From positions 1-64,000 of the forward strand of contig NW_022279559.1 of NCBI RefSeq assembly GCF_000004075.3: a stretch of 64,000 bases of DNA, read 5' to 3'. The DNA comes from Cucumis sativus (lineage: Eukaryota; Streptophyta; Magnoliopsida; Cucurbitales; Cucurbitaceae). The translations under genes were made by a program, and so were the position numbers. Of this stretch, positions 25,140 to 37,609 are shown one piece after another; positions within the stretch are counted from its first letter, which is position 1, and every line of letters begins with the position of its first letter. Below the pieces are notes generated by a model that saw only the letters and a list, made by a program, of their open reading frames with translations, had not been told where the DNA came from and made no database searches.

Positions 25140-26830
25140 CAAATTTGGTGGATATATTTTGCAAGAAAAAGTTGATATATATGTTTTTTTTTATTTACAT
25201 TCTTTCAGAATACATTATGGTAATATAGGAAGAAAGAAAGCTTTCGTTTTCATCTGCTGTAGAGAATTGAATTACGACCATTTTACGTGAAGATGTTTTA
25301 TGCTAATTGAGTTATACTTATTTGTTAAAGAATGATAAGAAAAGATTCGTTGAAATACTTGAGTTTTCTTTTTTATATCATCGTAAGTGTTCATTAAGGA
25401 TATTAATTATGAAAGTTTAAACTTAGATAATAAATTAATTGTAGTTAACCCAGATAAAAATATAACATTTTAACCAAAATAATATAAAAATGTTTTAGAG
25501 TTAGTATCAACTTACTAGCAATGATAATATGCACTAGATCCTATATCATCATACCCTTCACTTTTAAATACGTTTAATTTTTAGACGAGAGTAAGTTTTA
25601 AGTCGAGTGATCATTTGAAAAATCAAGTTATAACGACGAATGATATTATTTCATAAGAAATCAGTAAAACTTAACCCTAGGTTGTTTCTAAATTATTATA
25701 TATGTGAACAATATATTTTGTTGAAAAATAATATCCTCTTTAAAATATCGAGAAAAGCTATTTTATAAGTTAGACCTACTACAATGTGATGAATATTCAT
25801 AATAACCGTGCAAGGATAGTATGTTTGTAGAAGCATCGTAACTTTGGATATTTTTCAAATAGAAAAAAAATTATCCGATCATGTCGATCTCGTTAATTAA
25901 ATCCAAATCAAAGCGTTCTTTGTCACAAAACAAATGAATAATCCATCTTTTTAGTTCACGTATGTTTCTTCTCTACGTAAAGTAAAGACGATATGTACAC
26001 TCCGTCTGTCTCCTTGAAATAAAAGAAATAACAATCCTGCTTTCAAGAACACGATAGTTATAACTTTGATCACACACATATATATAAAAACTAAAACAGT
26101 AAACCTTTTGAGTTAATAATTAAGTACATTGTATAACATTTCTAATAAATTACAAACAATATAGCAAAATCCATATGTAACGGACTCTATCATTTAGTAG
26201 ATAACTTCTATAAATCTAAAAAAAACTATATCTAAGATTTGGTGCATTATGATTGGTATTATTTGAAAAGGTGCATAAAAATTATGGATATAGATTATTG
26301 GAGATAGTTCTAACACACACCTATACATCCTACGATAATGAAAGATTAGAAGCCATGCCTTTGGCTGTCTCATTGAACAATTTCTCTATCCAACCCTCAG
26401 CTCGAATAACCCTAACAATGTGTTGTGCATGTAACCATCCCTCAATGATCCTCCATGTCGTCACTTCGAGCTAACCACTTAGTAAGTTTAATTTTCAAGA
26501 TTGGCGTACCGAAGCTTATAGCCAAATTGCATCATTTGCTCACGAGAAAACCACCATTTTAATTATTTACCAAGCCAAGACCATTCAAACCCTAATCTGT
26601 TCTCAAATTTGAATAAACTTTTTCCAATATTTTGATTCTTATGAAACTCGTGAGCTTAATTATTCAACCTTCTTCACAAAAACCCACACATCACCTCTAG
26701 CTCTTCAAATCTCATTTATATATATATATATATGTTTGTATATTATCATTCATCACATTCAAGAAATTAGCCCATTTAATCTCTCAATATTATTCCCAAA
26801 TTATCAAACCTCTCTGATTTCTTATTAACC
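25140..26830. other. Spacer between the two small acidic genes
   Basis: AT-rich, no protein-like frame. A short AT microsatellite lies at about 26716-26732, near the promoter of the downstream copy. A short stretch near 26600-26640 (ccctaatctgttctcaaatttga..tttttccaat) resembles the upstream region of the first copy near 24480-24530, so the duplication seems to include promoter sequence. Confidence 0.5.
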
Positions 26831-27100
26831 ATGAGGGTTTCTTTAGAAGCTTTGGCAATGGCGGGGATTGATTCCAATGAGTGGGCTATGGATGCTGAAG
26901 AATGGAAAACAAATACTCATCAAATGGAGAACGACGACATAATTCCACCGCATTTATTAGCCGACGAAGACGAAGAAAATATAGCAGCCAAGGAATTATG
27001 CATTTCCGGTCACCGAAAAGATGACGGACTGGTGGTGTTTTGTGCTTTCCGGCGATCATATGCAATTTTAAGAAAAATGATGGAGAAGAGAGCTTCCTAA
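26831..27100 (+). CDS. Small acidic plant protein of unknown function, tandem copy 2 (shorter)
   Basis: Single-exon frame of 89 aa. It begins MRVSLEALAMAGIDSNEW and continues AMDAEEWK..PPHLLADED, so it clearly duplicates the gene at 24738-25139. The middle differs (an insertion around TNTHQMEND and a shorter acidic run). Both proteins carry EKRAS near the C-terminus. There, copy 1 continues (gcttctaatggg) and copy 2 stops (gcttcctaatgg), a one-base difference. Without that extra C the copy would run 11 more codons. It is either a real shorter paralogue or a slightly damaged one. Confidence 0.65.
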   Translation: MRVSLEALAMAGIDSNEWAMDAEEWKTNTHQMENDDIIPPHLLADEDEENIAAKELCISGHRKDDGLVVFCAFRRSYAILRKMMEKRAS

Positions 27101-29560
27101 TGGCCTGAAATCAGACATTATACCCAATTCTTGAGAACCCAATATGTATATTTTGCTAATTTACCCCATTTTTTAAAAAATGTAAACATACCTACATATA
27201 TATAACCGAATATATAATAGAAGATAAAACGGTCGAAAATATTTATAAATATAGTAAAAATTTTTATTTTACGATTATAGATATTGATAAACTTCGATTT
27301 ATAATCTATGATTATACTATTTGTTATTACGTGTAATCTAAAATTGGCCATAGTTCACCGTTGTGTCATATGGTCATGTTTTGTAATAAAAGAAACTAAG
27401 TTCATCATCCATTTCAAGAGTCGATGGACCTCTTTTAAGGCCAATGTCATCACAAGAAGAAGAAGAAGATGATGGAGACCTTCCCATATTCTACTTTTTC
27501 TTTTTCTCTCTTATGTTTTTATTTTTTCTTCCCACTTTCTTCAAGATCAACTTAAAAATTTAAGTTCATGTAAAAGAAGTATACTTAGCTTAGATGTTCT
27601 ATTTTATTTTATTTTACTTTTTCAAAATTTTAATGGAAGAAAATGGTGGCTTCCTACTTGGAAACAAAAATGTGTTTGTTTTTTGTTGATCTAAATTGTG
27701 GATGCCCATTTTTATCTAATTTTCCACAATATCAACTGCATTTCTATTTTGGTTAAGTTGTTTTTTCTTCTTCTTTTAAGTTGATCTTAAATGTGTTTGG
27801 ATACTCTTTTTGAGCTAATAAATGAAAATTATTGCATTAAAAATTATTTGGTTTTGTAATGTAGATTGTTTTTGTCACTTCTTCACATGCATGTTTCCTC
27901 TTTTGTATCATTGTCTATATATTTTATTGTTGGTTGCATTTTGATTGGTTTGGTTTGTTGATTGAGTTCATGAGTAAATTTCTTAATTTAAGTTTTAAGT
28001 TCATAGGAGTATATTATTTTCATAAATTACGTAAGGATAATTATATTAAATAAAAGGAAAGGAAAGGGAAAGAGAGAGGAAAAATTCCTAAATTTTGTCA
28101 TTAATTTGTTTCCAATAAAACACCCCAATTTGTTATTTTGTTAAAAAAAAAGTTAAGACTCGAAACTATTGTTGTGGAACAAAATTAAGTTGGCACACAA
28201 ACACCTTCTCGATGTTCTAATGCTCCTAATTTTCATCTAACAAGTTTCAATTTTCATCATAGTCATTCTAACAAATGTTTATTTCCTATGAGTTTTGAAA
28301 CATTTACGAAGACTAACAACAATATCACAACAATATAACAAGTACAAAGTTTTGAAATAATAATAATAGGAAACACTTGTTCAACTCAAGAAAAACTTGT
28401 TGAAATATTTCAAAGATTGCACTCCAATTTTAATCATCTATTGTAATTTTGCACTTTTTAATCGATAAAAATGAATTGAACTTGTAAGGACGATTAGGAA
28501 ATCTTTTTCTTGAAAGAAAAAGAATGAGAAGATGTCACTCTAACCATGCTTTTTAGTTTGTTGTTGTTTTAATATAAATATTATGGGGTATAATCGATGA
28601 CAACGAGTCAAACCATGATCTCCTCGGAGGCATTCGTTTCCTCTTAATTTTTTTAGGCAGGAGGTAATATCGACGGATACTTGTTAGCAAACGAACAAGC
28701 AGACAAATGAATATGTTGCTTTATACAATATTTGAGGGATGCACCAAAAGCTTTTGGCTCAAATTTGGAATGCGATCACGAAAGCTTTGGCATGAGTTGT
28801 TGGGGATCATAAATCTAAAGGAATGGAGACTATTTCTTGCCACTAAAACGTGCATTGTCCTTCTGCATATCGGTTTTGGTTCTCTTTGGAAAACTTTGAG
28901 TTGGTTGGTTGGTATCATTTCCTATATCCATAATCTATGTATGATCTTCTGACATCTTTGAGGAGAACGAAATGACAACACTTTCAAGAATGTTTCTTCT
29001 TCTTTATAGCTTATATCTTTCTTCTCGAACTTCATGTTCGTAACTTACATATAAGGTACTTGGTGTTCATTTGTTCCATGCAATTTCCAAACCTTCCATA
29101 AGCATAGCATTCATTAGATGAAAACTCTTGAGACATATATCAGTTGTGCTTATGATCACCCCTTTGATTGAAGAACTCTCCAATACTTTTTACTCATCAA
29201 GTCATCATAGTACATCAAAATTTGAGACTGCTACAAGATTCAACAAGCATACATACAGGGGCAGAAAGCCTACAAATCATGTTTCCAGAACTAATATTCA
29301 ATTTTGAGACAATGTTTCATTCAAAATCATAGTAGTCTAAATCTTCATGGTATGAAAAGAAATGACAATCATATTCCTTCAGGCAAAGTTATCAAGTGGC
29401 TATAGCAACTCACTCGAAGGCAGCAAGAAAAACAGCCAACCCAGGAAATATTTTTTGAAAAATCAACCAATTGAAAGGGAGAGAATTTACTAGGATTCCC
29501 AGTTTTGTATACACACAATCACAGCAAAATCAACTACTTGAAATTCTCTATGATGCATCC
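27101..29560. other. Intergenic DNA
   Basis: AT-rich. A degraded dispersed-repeat copy lies at about 27215-27340 (ttataaatatagtaaaa..gattatagatattgataaac). A frame at 28707-28952 has no support from composition, splicing or a recognised family. The right end, about 29560-29644, is probably the 3' UTR of the minus-strand cofactor C gene. Confidence 0.5.
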
Positions 29561-29644
29561 TACTGCTCTATTAACCAAACAAAACCTTGAAAGAAAACTT
29601 GGGATTCATCAAAAGTAGAGATGAAAAACTTAACTTTCAAAGGC

Positions 29645-30715
29645 TTAACCTTCTGTGGGAGAGATTTTGATGGTGTCAATCCGCTCATCCTCCGGCAAAA
29701 TCGACCAGTTCGGAGACGGCACGGCTCGTAACCAACGAAAATCATCTACATTTTCCCAATTCCCTGTCTCCACGCCAAGGGTTGCATCTGTGAGATCTTC
29801 TTCAATTCCTTCGTAGCTCACACGATAGGGAGCGAATCGCACGCTGCTACTATCTTCAATGATCGGCCTACTCCTGACTCTGAGATAGAAATCGCTTTTC
29901 TTAGCGTTGTGAATCCGGATTTGATGGGAGGCCATTGCAAAGGTACATTCCTCAACATCATCAATTAGAATTGAACCCATTACAGGTCCTGTGTAAACTT
30001 TGCAGTTTCTTAGTTTGTGAATAAATAATGCCCTAACACTACCGATCAACTTGACCTCACAAGAACTAAGACCCGAGATAGTGAATTCCCCAACATCTGA
30101 TCCCTTGAAATTCTTTACCAGAATCTCTCCGTCCTTGTCTCTGATTCCTGGAGAATCCCGCGCGCTGTAACTCGCTTGCTGTTGCTTGTTCATTAACATA
30201 GAATCAGCATTTTCAAGCCCTGGATCTTTCGACTCTGATTTTTGGTCTTTCTTCGTGGCTTTGTTTTTGAATGAGAATTTCTTTTTAGGTAGCAACTCAG
30301 AATTTAAATTATCGAGGGCTTGTTTCAATTCCGAAATGGATTTGAGTGAAGCTCGTACCTCGTATGAGGGCAAAGAGTAAGAGGATTCGGCAACGAGCTT
30401 CTCGAGGTCGGAGATTGAGGTGGATATCCCATCGAGGTGAGATCTGAGTTGAGCGGGGTCCGGCGGTGTGAGGCGGCATTGGGCGAGTGCCGACTCGATG
30501 GCGCGCTTGGAGTCGGAAAAGCGGTCGAGAAAGGAAGAAGTGGAAGAGGTAGAGGAATCGGATTCCGATCTGCGAGTTATGGAATTCTCTAAGCGAGTTT
30601 GATTGCGATTGGCTAGGCGTTCGATGACTGAAGCATGCTTCTTTTGGAGATTCGCGTCTGAAGGATCTGAAGGAATAGAATTAGGGATCGACGAAGGTTC
30701 ATCAGCGTCCGCCAT
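29645..30715 (-). CDS. Tubulin-folding cofactor C (TBCC), intronless
   Basis: Cofactor C acts at the last step of alpha/beta-tubulin heterodimer folding in the cytosol. With cofactors D and E it forms a complex and stimulates GTP hydrolysis by beta-tubulin, releasing assembly-competent dimers. The frame is 356 aa. Residues about 22-145 are charged and helical, matching the spectrin-like TBCC N-domain. Residues 145-195 are a Lys/Ser-rich linker. Residues about 190-335 are the beta-helical C-CAP/cofactor-C domain with the signature QIRIH at 265-269; R267 corresponds to the arginine finger. The N-terminal MADADEPSS start is the first ATG and follows non-coding DNA. Loss of this function in Arabidopsis (PORCINO) is embryo-lethal, so an intact gene is expected. 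Confidence 0.93.
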   Translation of the reverse strand: MADADEPSSIPNSIPSDPSDANLQKKHASVIERLANRNQTRLENSITRRSESDSSTSSTSSFLDRFSDSKRAIESALAQCRLTPPDPAQLRSHLDGISTSISDLEKLVAESSYSLPSYEVRASLKSISELKQALDNLNSELLPKKKFSFKNKATKKDQKSESKDPGLENADSMLMNKQQQASYSARDSPGIRDKDGEILVKNFKGSDVGEFTISGLSSCEVKLIGSVRALFIHKLRNCKVYTGPVMGSILIDDVEECTFAMASHQIRIHNAKKSDFYLRVRSRPIIEDSSSVRFAPYRVSYEGIEEDLTDATLGVETGNWENVDDFRWLRAVPSPNWSILPEDERIDTIKISPTEG

Positions 30716-32147
30716 TAATGGATGCTTCGGTTGCAGCCGCGAGTTTTTTAATTTAACGATGACGGAAAATGGGTTGCGTTATACTTCAATTTTGAAACCA
30801 ACCTTATTTTATTTAATATATAGAAAACAAATCTATCTTTTAATTTTCTTTTATAAAATTTCATCTATACCCTCATCCATGAAATTCAATCATTGCAAAA
30901 CTAATTATTATGAAATTTCATTATTCTAAATTTACTACAAAAATTAAATGCAATAAATTAAATAAAAGTGGTTATAAATATTTTGAAATTCTATAAAATA
31001 TATGTATATAAATTTGAAGGTTTAGCATAATTCCGAAGTACACAAGCTCTTAAGTGAATTGAGAAAATGGAAATACAAGTAGGCTTTTGTTATTAGAAGA
31101 GTTTTTATGTTACTTGATAGTTGATTTTTCGTAGGAAGCTAGCTTTGGTAGAGCTCTCATCTCTTATGGTAAAATGGATTTTGACAACTAATTAGGCAAA
31201 ATCAGTTATTTTAATTGTGAATTTTAATTTTATTTTCTTCTATAATTTTGTGAGTGTTTTTCTAATGAGAAATACGGAAGAGGAGGGAGAGATAATGTAA
31301 AAGTGAAGAATTTGGAGAATATTTTAATGATAATTTTTTTAAAAACATATTAGTTTTAAAGTCGGAAGGATTGTTGGATTGTTTAACAAGATCATCTAAA
31401 TTTGACACCCTCGTATTACATGGATAGGTGATTTAAGTAAAATTTACTTTGGTCTTAAATTAGGATATAAATTTTACGGTACTAATATTAATAATAATTC
31501 TAAAATATTAAAATCAAGTTTTTTTTAAAGAAATATTTTAAAACATGATAATTAAAAAATAAAATTTAGATAAATGTTTAAATAAGTTTTATTTAAATGA
31601 TAGAAAAGAAAAACTTTTAAATAAAAGTTGAAAGAGAGCGCCCATCTCTCTTCACTGTTTTTTTAAGACTCGACCTTTCTTTTTATTTATTTTTTAAAAC
31701 AAGATTCTTCCTTCTTTTTTTTCTTTTTCTTTTTTTTTATTTAAAAAAAACGTAAAAATCAACTATATTTATGTAAAATATTTCGAAACAACATTATTTT
31801 GATATAAAAATATTCAATTCAATAAAATAATAGTATAAGAAAATATTAAAATGTATAGCATGGTATTACACTAGTAGTTAGAAGTAGTTAATGGGCTCAA
31901 ATTTATATTAATTTTTGCAACTGAAATTCATGTCTTAAAGTTACAAAAGAGTAAACTACGTGGTAGACCTATTTGAATAAAAATAGGTAGGTGCATTACG
32001 AACATCACTCATAATTATACACCCTTTCTTACCACTAAAATATATTTCAAAAACCAATGCATAAAAATTAGTAGAACCAACAATCCCCTATTTAGGAAGG
32101 CTATTTCATCAACATTTGTTACGAGGTTATGAGGTTACTATCACCTT
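30716..32147. other. Intergenic DNA between two minus-strand genes
   Basis: The first 100 bases or so are the promoter/leader of the cofactor C gene. The rest is AT-rich with homopyrimidine/homopurine runs near 31680-31750 and no protein-like frame. Confidence 0.5.
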
Positions 32148-35100
32148 TCATGTTTGAATATTTGACATAACAGATGCTCGAAACGACTCCTCATCTCGTA
32201 TCAGAGGTGGGATACTCCACGATCCAAACCGATGTGCTGACACCTTACCACCTGATTACATGTCAAAATGATTTGATATGTCTTCATATTTCAGGAATTT
32301 TGTGCTTTAAAATGTTGGACCAGTTACCTTCTTTAGTGGCCTCTTCACATCTCCTTTGGTAAAGTGAGGATAAATGAGGATCCAAAGCTTTTAATAGTTC
32401 GTCATACTTTTCCTCAGCCTCGCTCACATATTTTGCCTGAAAATGGTTACCACACAAACTTAGTATTAAGAATCAAAGACGTGGTACAAGCTGTATATAT
32501 GCCGGTTACCATGAGTAATCTGTTGAAAAGGATTATGTTTTGTTCAGTTACAAATTTAATCTTTGAACTTTGATCTTGGTGTTTATTTAATCTTCCAATT
32601 TTAAGCTTAACACCAAATCTCTTCTATGTAATTTGGAGCTGCTTCAGAAATCAAATGAAATTAAAGCTACCTCAAGCACTCACCAGCGCTGTTGGAGCTG
32701 AAGCTCCATACATCCGGACAAACATCCGCAGAATATTGAAATTATTCTCTAGTACATCATCCTACATGAAGATCATAGCTTTTATTTGCAGCTAAAAGGG
32801 TCAGAAAATATATTAGAGAATTGGTAAACTCACCTCATAATCAAACCTAACAGAAAGTCAGTGAGTCAACCCAGCATCAAGGGAAACCAGTGTTGTGCTT
32901 GCCAAATGATATTCAAATTAATTATTAGTAGACATCAATTCAGGAGTCAAGCAAAGCTATTGCCTATTAGCAGAACTCAAAATGGGTGATTGTTCAGAGT
33001 GCTTGGAAGCAGGAGGAGAGGGAAGAATACTTACAAATCGTCAGCTATCTCAACTAGCAATTCTGAGATTGATAGAAATTCCATGTGCAAGTCATTAACC
33101 TTCAAAAAAACTTCAGCACGACATAATCAAACTAACAAAGTAAGGTGGATAGCAGATCAAAAACAAATTGCAACGCTAACACATCAGTTAACAACTTAAT
33201 ATAAGAAAAAATAGTAACAAACACAGTTAAATCAGAAGATTGACAAAATTACTAAAGAACACAAGAAGGTAAGTCCATTAGGCTTATAATTCAACCACTG
33301 GAAGCCCCCAGATATTGTCTGTAGGACTAGTACATATCGTAATGTATTATCTCTAGCAAGTACTTCATGAAAAGTTAGATTATTAAGCTTCTAAAATGAA
33401 ATATTAAATGGCCAAAGCTGTAATTGACATAACCTTCTATCCTAGAAGTGGAAAGTTCGATCTCCTATCCTATTATTGTTGTGCTAAAAGAATGAAATAT
33501 TAAACAAGAAAGAATTACCTTCTTTCCTCTCAACTGATACAAAAGAAGGTTCAACACTCTATAATCAAAAGATTTCAGATGAATAGCCCGCATTACATCC
33601 TCGATAGAGACCTAAACAAAATAGTTGGGATCAGCATGAGCACAAGGAGTCCCAACAAGAAATAAATAAAAATAAATTAAGACTACAACAACTACCTTCC
33701 ATTGCTCGCCAATGCACCACATAGGTCCCTTTCCAAGGCCCAATACTCCTCTCCACTTCTCAGTTCGTGGACCAATCTAGGCATTGGAACAAACAAAGAA
33801 GTCAATATTGCCATTCAAAGTAAGTCCCCAACTTCTCAAGTGGAAAAGAACATGGTTTGGAGCAAATCATCAGACCTGTCTGTCAATAAGCCATGTGATT
33901 TAAGGAGATTAATAAGTGGTTGAAGTGGATCAGATCTGATAGCACTTAGAATCTTAGTGCTCTTTTCATTTGTTTCCTAAATCTCAGTGGAAAAATCATA
34001 TGAAAGTTCGTCAGCTAAATGCACAAGTGCTTAATTGCCATGTTTCATCTTATCCAGTATTCTATTAACACCTGAGATTCTCCAAAAGCAAATCCACCCA
34101 AAACTATCTTCTCATTCAAAGTGTCCAGCTGCAGCATGAAGATAAATTCATTATGCACAAACAAAACAGAACCCAAGGTCACTGAGATCATAGTAAAGAC
34201 ATGATTGGGTTATAGAAGTGGCCAAGTGGGCATGAGCATCAAAAATAGAAAAGGTGAGCCATCTGATTTACCAACCGAACCAGCTTCAGTAAGTCGACTT
34301 AATGATACATCTTGATTTGGGCCAGTTGCTAAAGCCCATCAAAAAAATTGTTTTAAAAAGAAGAATAAATATAAACAAATAAATAAACGTGTGTTTTGTG
34401 GCAATGTGTTGCTGCGGCTCCTTAGGAATAACTTCTTCCTATTCTCGTGTCTCCTTTCTCCACCTTTATTTTCTTCTCCTTTCTCCACCTTTATTTTCTT
34501 CTCCTTTCTTCTTCTTTTCTTTCTTCTTTTCTTTCTTCTTTTTGCTCCTCTTATCTTTCTTCTCTTCTCTTTCTAGCTTCATCTCTTCTTTCTTCTATTC
34601 TTCTTCCTTCTCTTCTCCTTTTCTTCTTTTCTTCTCCCTCTCTTCTTTTTAATCTTCTCCTTTCAGTACTTTTTTCGTTCATTTCACCAAACAATGAACC
34701 TCTTCAAAACTAGTTAGCTGAACCCAAAACTGACACCGAATGATCAATGATCTCCTCTATATAGATGTACTACTTCAAGAAACGTGTATTTATATTCACA
34801 CCACACTCGGATGAAGTTTCTTCATTCTGTCAAAGTTCATTTTAGCAAAAGATATTCAAATATTCTCCATCCACTAATTCCTGTAGTTGTTTACATTGAG
34901 ACCAAAGCAAAATTCAAATTCATTTCTTCTTACTTTCTTTCTTTCTTTGTGTTTTTCTTAATAAGAAACAATTGATGTAACATCCTCCAACCTTCGTATT
35001 AATCATTGAAGAGTTTTTTCTCTTCTCCCTCTCTCTTTCTCTTTAATTTTTTTTTTTCTTAACTGCAACATTATCCTTGAACCTTTGTACATCTAATTTT

Positions 35101-37609
35101 CCACCAAAGACAACTAAAGAAAAGAGTAGGACATAACCTGATATATGTAACTTTCCGTAAATGACAGAATGGGAAAGTATTTGAATACAGATTGAGGTTT
35201 GTTTGCATCCATTCCGTGAAACATGAAATAAGATCTGAACTGCAGAATGAATTATAATGTCAGCTTGTTATATGGCAGAATTGTCATAGCCTAAGTTTAC
35301 TAATCCAAAAGATTCTAGACATAAAAGAATTATTTTAAAGGAAAAAGGCCTAAAATCCGAAAAGAAAATCATGACAGTAATTGTATGCCTTGAGACCTGA
35401 ATTAAAACAAGAACCGAGATTACAAAATGGGGAGAGGTGATAAGACATCTAACAAGCCCGTAATATGACTGTTAAAAGCGGTAAAGTAAAATAGACACTG
35501 AGTTACATGGAAACCCAAGTACCGGAAGAAAAACCACAATTGGCTCTCTTATTAATTTCTCATATTAACAAAAGATACAAAAGGGAAGACTTATGATAAA
35601 AGGGATAGGAAATTAGGGTAAATCCTTCCTTGGGCCAAGCCCATTAATTCTAACAATGACTTACAACAGCACGTAAATAAATAAATAAATAAAACCTTCC
35701 CAGTTTAGACCAGAAGAAGAGGAAAAAATCAATAAAAAGAAAGTCCCTCAATTGAACAAACTAACCACTTTGAAGACAATGTTTTTAAATCCAACCGATT
35801 CCAACTTCAATTTTGACATGTTGTACCACTCCTCAATTTTCACTCCATGTAACCACCTTCTAAACTAAGAAGCATAGATACGAATACAACACACACATAG
35901 GACACGACACAAACATCATGACACTTCATTTTTTAAAAGTCTAGGAAAGCATTACAAAATATACATTGTTAAAAATATATACCATTTTAATATAAGGAAA
36001 TACAAAGTTAAAAAGTTGATGCATTTGTATGCTTAAAAAATGAATTTGGTGCATTTTGTTCCCAAAATTTATTCGAAGTTAAGTGTTCTAGACATGTCTG
36101 ACAATGTTGGACCTATATTGCCTTTGTATAACTAGTAAGTGGTAACTAGCACATCCACTGCAATAACAAGTGTCCAATATATGTCCAGCAAGTATCAGAG
36201 TGTACAAGTGTCTAAAACGTGTCAAACACGGACACCCTAGCCAAATCAAAGTGTCTGCTTCTTACTTCTAAACCTGAGATTCCAATGTGTTGGAGAGGAA
36301 ATACCAGCAGTTCGTCACAAAATCAGCAATAGTGAATTCTTCGGTGAGCACCTCCAAGTTCCTCAGTTAGACCCACTAACCTAAAACCTTAGCTTTTCTC
36401 CATCAACTGATTTACTAGTGGAATATTGCTACAAAAGAGTCCTGCACTCAGCTAATTTGAAACCCCTTACTTTGGAACAAAGAGGGGACAGCAAGGAAGA
36501 ACTGAACCAACCCAGCCCAGCCCATCCACAGGTCTGAACCATATATGCTGCCGATACGACCATATGCCATCAGAGGTATTTGCCAATGGAAGTCCCCCAA
36601 ATATTTAATATTCAATCAAAGATTCAAAACAAAAATAAAAAGTCTATACCATGCACTTACAAAATCTTCAAGTGTAGAATTTGCACGCTGCATTGCATCC
36701 AAGCCAACCATAGCCATTTCCCCACAATAGTTCTGGGAAGAACCAAGATCCAGCTTATTGTCACAATAAGGCTGCAAAGTGTTTTCCATCTCCTTTCCCC
36801 TATAGTCTGAAACAAATTAAACCATAGCAACCAATCAATAGTAGGGCCACTACCTCCGCAACAAACAAATAAAATCTCTCTCCAAGATTAAACATCAATA
36901 TATACCCTAACAAATACCAATAAACAAAATCATTCCACAACTTTCCTTATTTTATTGATCTACATCTACATTTCAGTTAGATCATAAGAATAGATATCAA
37001 AGCAAGCTTAGCTAAGTTGTAATTGACATAACATTCCATCCTAGAGGTGGGAGGTTTGAATCCCAACCCCCAATTGTTGTACTTAAAAAAAAAATCATAA
37101 GAACATAGTACCTCCATCGCCAAGCAGCAATGATACATCGCCAAGAAACTCTTCCGAAAACTGTAGAACAAAAGAAAAGTTGATGGGCAGGAGTCAAATG
37201 AATCAAAGTCATCAGTGGTTTAGCTTGCACTCACCTTCGGCATGTATTCAGAAACCAAATCGAATTTATCGTCAAAGTCAAGCTCTCCACATGGTTGCAC
37301 CTAACATACAAATACAATTCAATTATGAAACAAACTCACATCAGAACAACGATTCATCAGCACCAATAAATCAAGCTGCAATCAAGAAACATACCATTTT
37401 ACTAGGGGAAGTGGAGGAATTGAAATGTTCAAATTGGATGAGGAATTTAGAACGTAAAGCAGAGATGAAGTTGAGTGAGAAAGTACCAAAAGGAGAAGGA
37501 AATTGGCAATGAATCGATTGGAGGAAGAAGAAGAAGTGATGGGGATTCCGCGGGAGTCCATTAATGTAATGAGTGTATGTACTTGTTCTAGTTTCCTTAG
37601 TTCTTCCAT
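32148..37609 (-). CDS. Conserved plant protein of unknown function, 14 exons (homologues sometimes labelled 'adenylyl cyclase')
   Basis: Exons read on the minus strand, in order: 37487-37609, 37235-37300, 37112-37160, 36661-36806, 35138-35239, 34072-34128, 33876-33976, 33696-33776, 33519-33611, 33035-33099, 32834-32846 (13 nt), 32684-32761, 32328-32436, 32148-32251. Expected length is about 395 aa. Landmarks: MEELRKLEQVH start, VQPCGELD, MAMVGLDAMQRANSTLEDF, SVFKYFPILSFTESYIYQ, VEDVMRAIHLKSFDY-like block, DYEDDVLENNFNILRMF, and SWSIPPLI near the end. From memory it resembles At3g21465. I see no cyclase catalytic domain, so I would not transfer that name. All junctions have GT-AG and compatible phases except exon 8, which is one base short (phase 2 in, phase 0 needed). 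A base is probably missing near 33702-33712. A longer N-terminus from 37657 is possible but less likely. Confidence 0.8.
34440..34662. repeat. CT-rich low-complexity tract with short tandem duplication
   Basis: Nearly pure pyrimidine on the plus strand, built of ttc/ctt units, inside intron 5 of the minus-strand gene, whose transcript would be GA-rich here. A unit of about 27 bases (ctccacctttattttcttct..) occurs twice in a row at about 34453-34505. The open frames across it are composition artefacts. Confidence 0.75.

Noticed and set aside
28707-28952. 81-aa plus-strand frame, and its minus-strand shadow
   Set aside because: No motif, no splice context, no similarity to neighbours; a decayed transposon is possible but cannot be supported.
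34389-34713. Overlapping plus-strand frames rich in Phe, Ser and Leu
   Set aside because: They are translations of a CT-rich low-complexity intron tract of the minus-strand gene.
32148-37609. Naming the 14-exon gene an adenylyl cyclase
   Set aside because: The label is attached to plant homologues, but no class III cyclase catalytic residues or other nucleotide-cyclase domain is visible.
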